A stretch of 64,000 nucleotides of DNA from Sedimentisphaerales bacterium (GTDB taxonomy: Bacteria > Planctomycetota > Phycisphaerae > Sedimentisphaerales > Anaerobacaceae): assembly GCA_016932095.1 (NCBI GenBank), contig JAFGDN010000089.1, forward strand, positions 33,269 through 97,268. The letters are read 5' to 3'. How positions within the stretch are numbered: position 1 is the stretch's first letter; each line of letters begins with the position of its first letter. Of this stretch, positions 61,995 to 64,000 are shown in pieces. Below the pieces are notes generated by a model. It was not told the DNA's origin, searched no databases, and was given only the letters and a program-made list of their open reading frames with translations. The translations under genes were made by a program, and so were the position numbers.

Positions 61995-62136
61995 GTAAAT
62001 CCTCGTAATTTTTCCCCCTTGATTTAATTCGGGGATTGGTTTTGAATAGGTGAGATTATTTTAGGACGTTGCTATGCAAAAGGAATTGCAGCAACTCAGT
62101 AAAATACAACAAATAAACGAGATTAGTGGTTTTAGC

Positions 62137-62165
62137 TTGACAGGAAATGTTAAAATGGGTAAAAT
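62137..62165 (+). promoter_or_regulatory. promoter of the haemagglutinin-like gene
   Basis: TTGACA (62137-62142), 17 bases, TAAAAT (62160-62165); start near 62172, leaving a leader of about 90 bases. Confidence 0.6.
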
Positions 62166-62263
62166 ACTTATAATGTAAGCACCATTCTGAAGTGGGGTTC
62201 ACTGGGGCAGAGGGAAGAAAAACAAGATGTTAGTTTTTAAGTTTTTAGGTAAGGGGTAGAAAA

Positions 62264-64000
62264 ATGAGATTTCTGAGGAGGCGTTGGAAAAAATTGCAGC
62301 TTAGACAAGCTTTAAGTTATGTTCTAATTTATATGATGCTGTCTTTCGGGCCGATGCAGCGTTCAATGGTGAACGCTACGCCGACGGGAGCGGAGGTGGC
62401 GGCGGGCACGGCCTCGGTAACCCAATCCGGCAACACAACAAACGTAGCGGTAGGCAGCAGGAGAACTATCATAAACTGGGACAGCCTGGACACGTCAAAA
62501 TGCGAGACGCTGCAATTCAGCAGGACGTCAGGTTGTTTTACCGTGCTTAACAGGGTCGTCGAAGGAGGGACGACACACTTTGACGGGTCACTGCTGGCCA
62601 ATAAGGGGCATATTATAATTGTTAATCCTCACGGCATAGTATTCGGGCCGACGGCCTTTATTAACGCCTTCAAACTTACCGCGTCGGCAATGAATATAAC
62701 CGACGGCGATTTTATGAACGGCGTGTTACGGTTCAGCGGCGGCGACGGCTCGGTAATCAATAAGGGCGAAATCGTCGGCGAGCAGGTGGCCCTGATAGGA
62801 AAGTCGGTCCTTAACGCGGGGACAATAAGAAGCCCGGGCGGACTGGTCATTATGGCGGCGGGCGATAGCGTATATCTCGGCCAGGAAGGCAGCCCCGTCG
62901 TGGTCGAGACGACAGTGAGTAATCCCGCAGAACAGACCGTAACGAATAACGGCGAAATTACCGGCGACAAGGTAGGAATCAAGTGCAGCGATGCAGGTCA
63001 GGGGCCGGCGGTAATCCTCGCGGCGGGCGATATTTTCTCGGTCGCTTTGAAGGGGATTGAATCGCTGAGAGCCGAAGCAACGAGGGACGTTACACTGAAT
63101 CACGTATCGGCCGACAGCTTCATAGACGTTGAGGCCGGCGAGAACGTCATCGCCAAAGGCGGGCTTGAGGCGGGCAGCCCCACACAGAACCAGACAAGCA
63201 TACGGATTAAATCAACCGGCGGCGATATAACCACGGGTTACCTCGAAGCACGGGGCAGAAGCGAAGCGTCGATTACCGTCATAGCGGCGGACGACGTTAC
63301 GATAAAAGGCGACAGTTGCCACGGTGCGGCGTCGGCGAGGGCCAACAACGTTCCGAACTCAGACGAGGCAACCGCGAAGGTCTGCATCGAGGCGGGCGAT
63401 ACAATAAATATCGAATACGGCGTCGAGGCAAAGGCGCACGCAAAAAAAGCCAGCGTCGCGGATATTCATATTCACGGCGGAAGCAACGCCGGCGGAGAGA
63501 ACACAGGCAATATTACAATAAATACGCATAACGGGCGGATTGAGGCCTGGGCGGAGACCGCCGGCGACGGATACGCCGGTTACAAATGTATCCCGGCCCC
63601 GCCGCAGCCGACTTCAGGAACAGCCGAGGCCACTGTTACGATACATACGCCAGGCGATATAACCATTAAGAACAACGGCTGTGCAAAGCCGGTGGTCGCG
63701 CACGCGAAAGTGGCCGGCGGCGGATTGGCAGACGTGTCCTCAAACGGCGAGGACGGCGTCGAAGAAGAAACTGATAAAGGAGCGCACGCAAAGATAGACA
63801 TACAGAGGAATTACCAGGGCGATTGCCCCGGCTGTGAAACCTGCACGCAAACTCAAACAGAAACACAGACCGATACAGAAACACAGACCGAAACGGAAAC
63901 TGAAACAGAGACACAAACCGAAACAGAAACCCAAACTGAGACGGAAACACAAACAGAGACCGAGACACAAACAGAAACACAGACCGAGACGGAAACTGAA
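62264..64000 (+). CDS. filamentous haemagglutinin N-terminal domain protein (partial, 3' end missing)
   Basis: 579 codons to the window edge with no stop. An extended basic signal (MRFLRRRWKKLQLRQALSYV, then a hydrophobic stretch) precedes a TPS-type secretion domain: TSVTQSGN-like ASVTQSGNTTNVAVGSRRTIINWDSLD, GTTHFDGSLLANKGHIIIVNPHGIVFGPTAFINA and RSPGGLVIMAAGDSVYLGQ. Beta-repeat segments follow, then CPGCETC and a 52-residue alternating Thr-Glu/Gln tract from residue 528. It would be exported through a TpsB-like pore and stay at the surface as an adhesin or filament. Start ATG 62264 has AAGGGG upstream. No partner TpsB is in the window. Confidence 0.88.
   Translation, partial: MRFLRRRWKKLQLRQALSYVLIYMMLSFGPMQRSMVNATPTGAEVAAGTASVTQSGNTTNVAVGSRRTIINWDSLDTSKCETLQFSRTSGCFTVLNRVVEGGTTHFDGSLLANKGHIIIVNPHGIVFGPTAFINAFKLTASAMNITDGDFMNGVLRFSGGDGSVINKGEIVGEQVALIGKSVLNAGTIRSPGGLVIMAAGDSVYLGQEGSPVVVETTVSNPAEQTVTNNGEITGDKVGIKCSDAGQGPAVILAAGDIFSVALKGIESLRAEATRDVTLNHVSADSFIDVEAGENVIAKGGLEAGSPTQNQTSIRIKSTGGDITTGYLEARGRSEASITVIAADDVTIKGDSCHGAASARANNVPNSDEATAKVCIEAGDTINIEYGVEAKAHAKKASVADIHIHGGSNAGGENTGNITINTHNGRIEAWAETAGDGYAGYKCIPAPPQPTSGTAEATVTIHTPGDITIKNNGCAKPVVAHAKVAGGGLADVSSNGEDGVEEETDKGAHAKIDIQRNYQGDCPGCETCTQTQTETQTDTETQTETETETETQTETETQTETETQTETETQTETQTETETE
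63845..64000 (+). repeat. Thr-Glu/Gln coding repeat
   Basis: 52 consecutive codons alternate Thr with Glu, Gln or one Asp (TQTQTETQTDTETQ and on), reaching the window end. Thr codons use ACA, ACC, ACG and ACT freely and Glu uses both codons. Confidence 0.9.

Noticed and set aside
63845..64000. CRISPR-like array at the right end
   Set aside because: Repeat units are short, irregular and wholly coding; there are no unique spacers.

Overview
The window looks like a chromosomal segment of an uncultured or little-studied planctomycete, most likely class Phycisphaerae near the Sedimentisphaerales. This is inferred from gene style and not from a marker gene. The signs are a long pseudopilin with a type IV N-terminal signal and an SAGWDG-type end, a secreted beta-helix protein ending in paired calcium-binding dockerin-like repeats (DFNNDGLVNFLDFALWANSW), a filamentous-haemagglutinin-type giant protein, a split glycine decarboxylase (GcvPA/GcvPB), and many short repeats between and inside genes. 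Two tRNAs are present (Leu-CAG and Phe-GAA). No rRNA, CRISPR array or complete insertion sequence was seen.

Layout. 1-2 kb: two membrane proteins and tRNA-Leu. 2.7-9.1 kb: a type III-like restriction-modification system (helicase-nuclease, four-helix-bundle protein, methyltransferase). 9.2-11.7 kb: a DUF4139 secreted protein and an HNH-AP2 endonuclease. 11.8-17.4 kb: the glycine-cleavage operon gcvT-gcvH-gcvPA-gcvPB. It is interrupted between gcvH and gcvPA by an AT-rich SIR2-like gene flanked by a perfect 22-bp inverted repeat. 17.4-23.1 kb: a glycosyltransferase, a zinc-ribbon protein, a secreted beta-helix protein and the divergent queuosine genes queF and queC. 23.1-29.9 kb: a minus-strand cluster of carbamoyltransferase, GT39-type membrane glycosyltransferase, radical SAM/SPASM protein, GT2 glycosyltransferase and a second GT39 paralogue.

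30.3-34.8 kb: a membrane coiled-coil protein and a serpin on divergent promoters, then a PadR / HAAS-DUF4019 / SdpI-like operon. 35.1-38.4 kb: a second restriction-modification locus with one candidate nuclease and two different methyltransferases. 38.6-44.9 kb: a small coiled-coil protein, clpC, and a minus-strand operon containing an RNase HI-PurN fusion, a C4 zinc-ribbon coiled-coil protein and two small proteins. 45.1-57.8 kb: an M16 peptidase pair, YihY, AsmA-like, MipA/OmpV-like and DUF481 envelope proteins, a class II photolyase, MscS- and MscL-type channels, a lipoprotein, a transglutaminase-TPR protein and a transposase-MATE chimeric remnant. 58-64 kb: a pseudopilin, a large secreted protein, tRNA-Phe, and the 5' part of a haemagglutinin-like gene that runs off the window into a Thr-Glu/Gln repeat.

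Themes. Three defence-type loci (type III-like RM, SIR2-like cassette, type II RM) sit among housekeeping genes. Several families of short dispersed repeats lie between genes and are also translated inside them (Res C-terminus, Mod linker, GcvT, HNH protein, a small minus-strand protein). The most unusual items are the repeat-bounded SIR2-like gene inside the gcv operon, the RNase HI-PurN fusion, the carbamoyltransferase/radical SAM/glycosyltransferase cluster and the transposase-MATE chimera. All family calls were made by eye from motifs; no database search was run.
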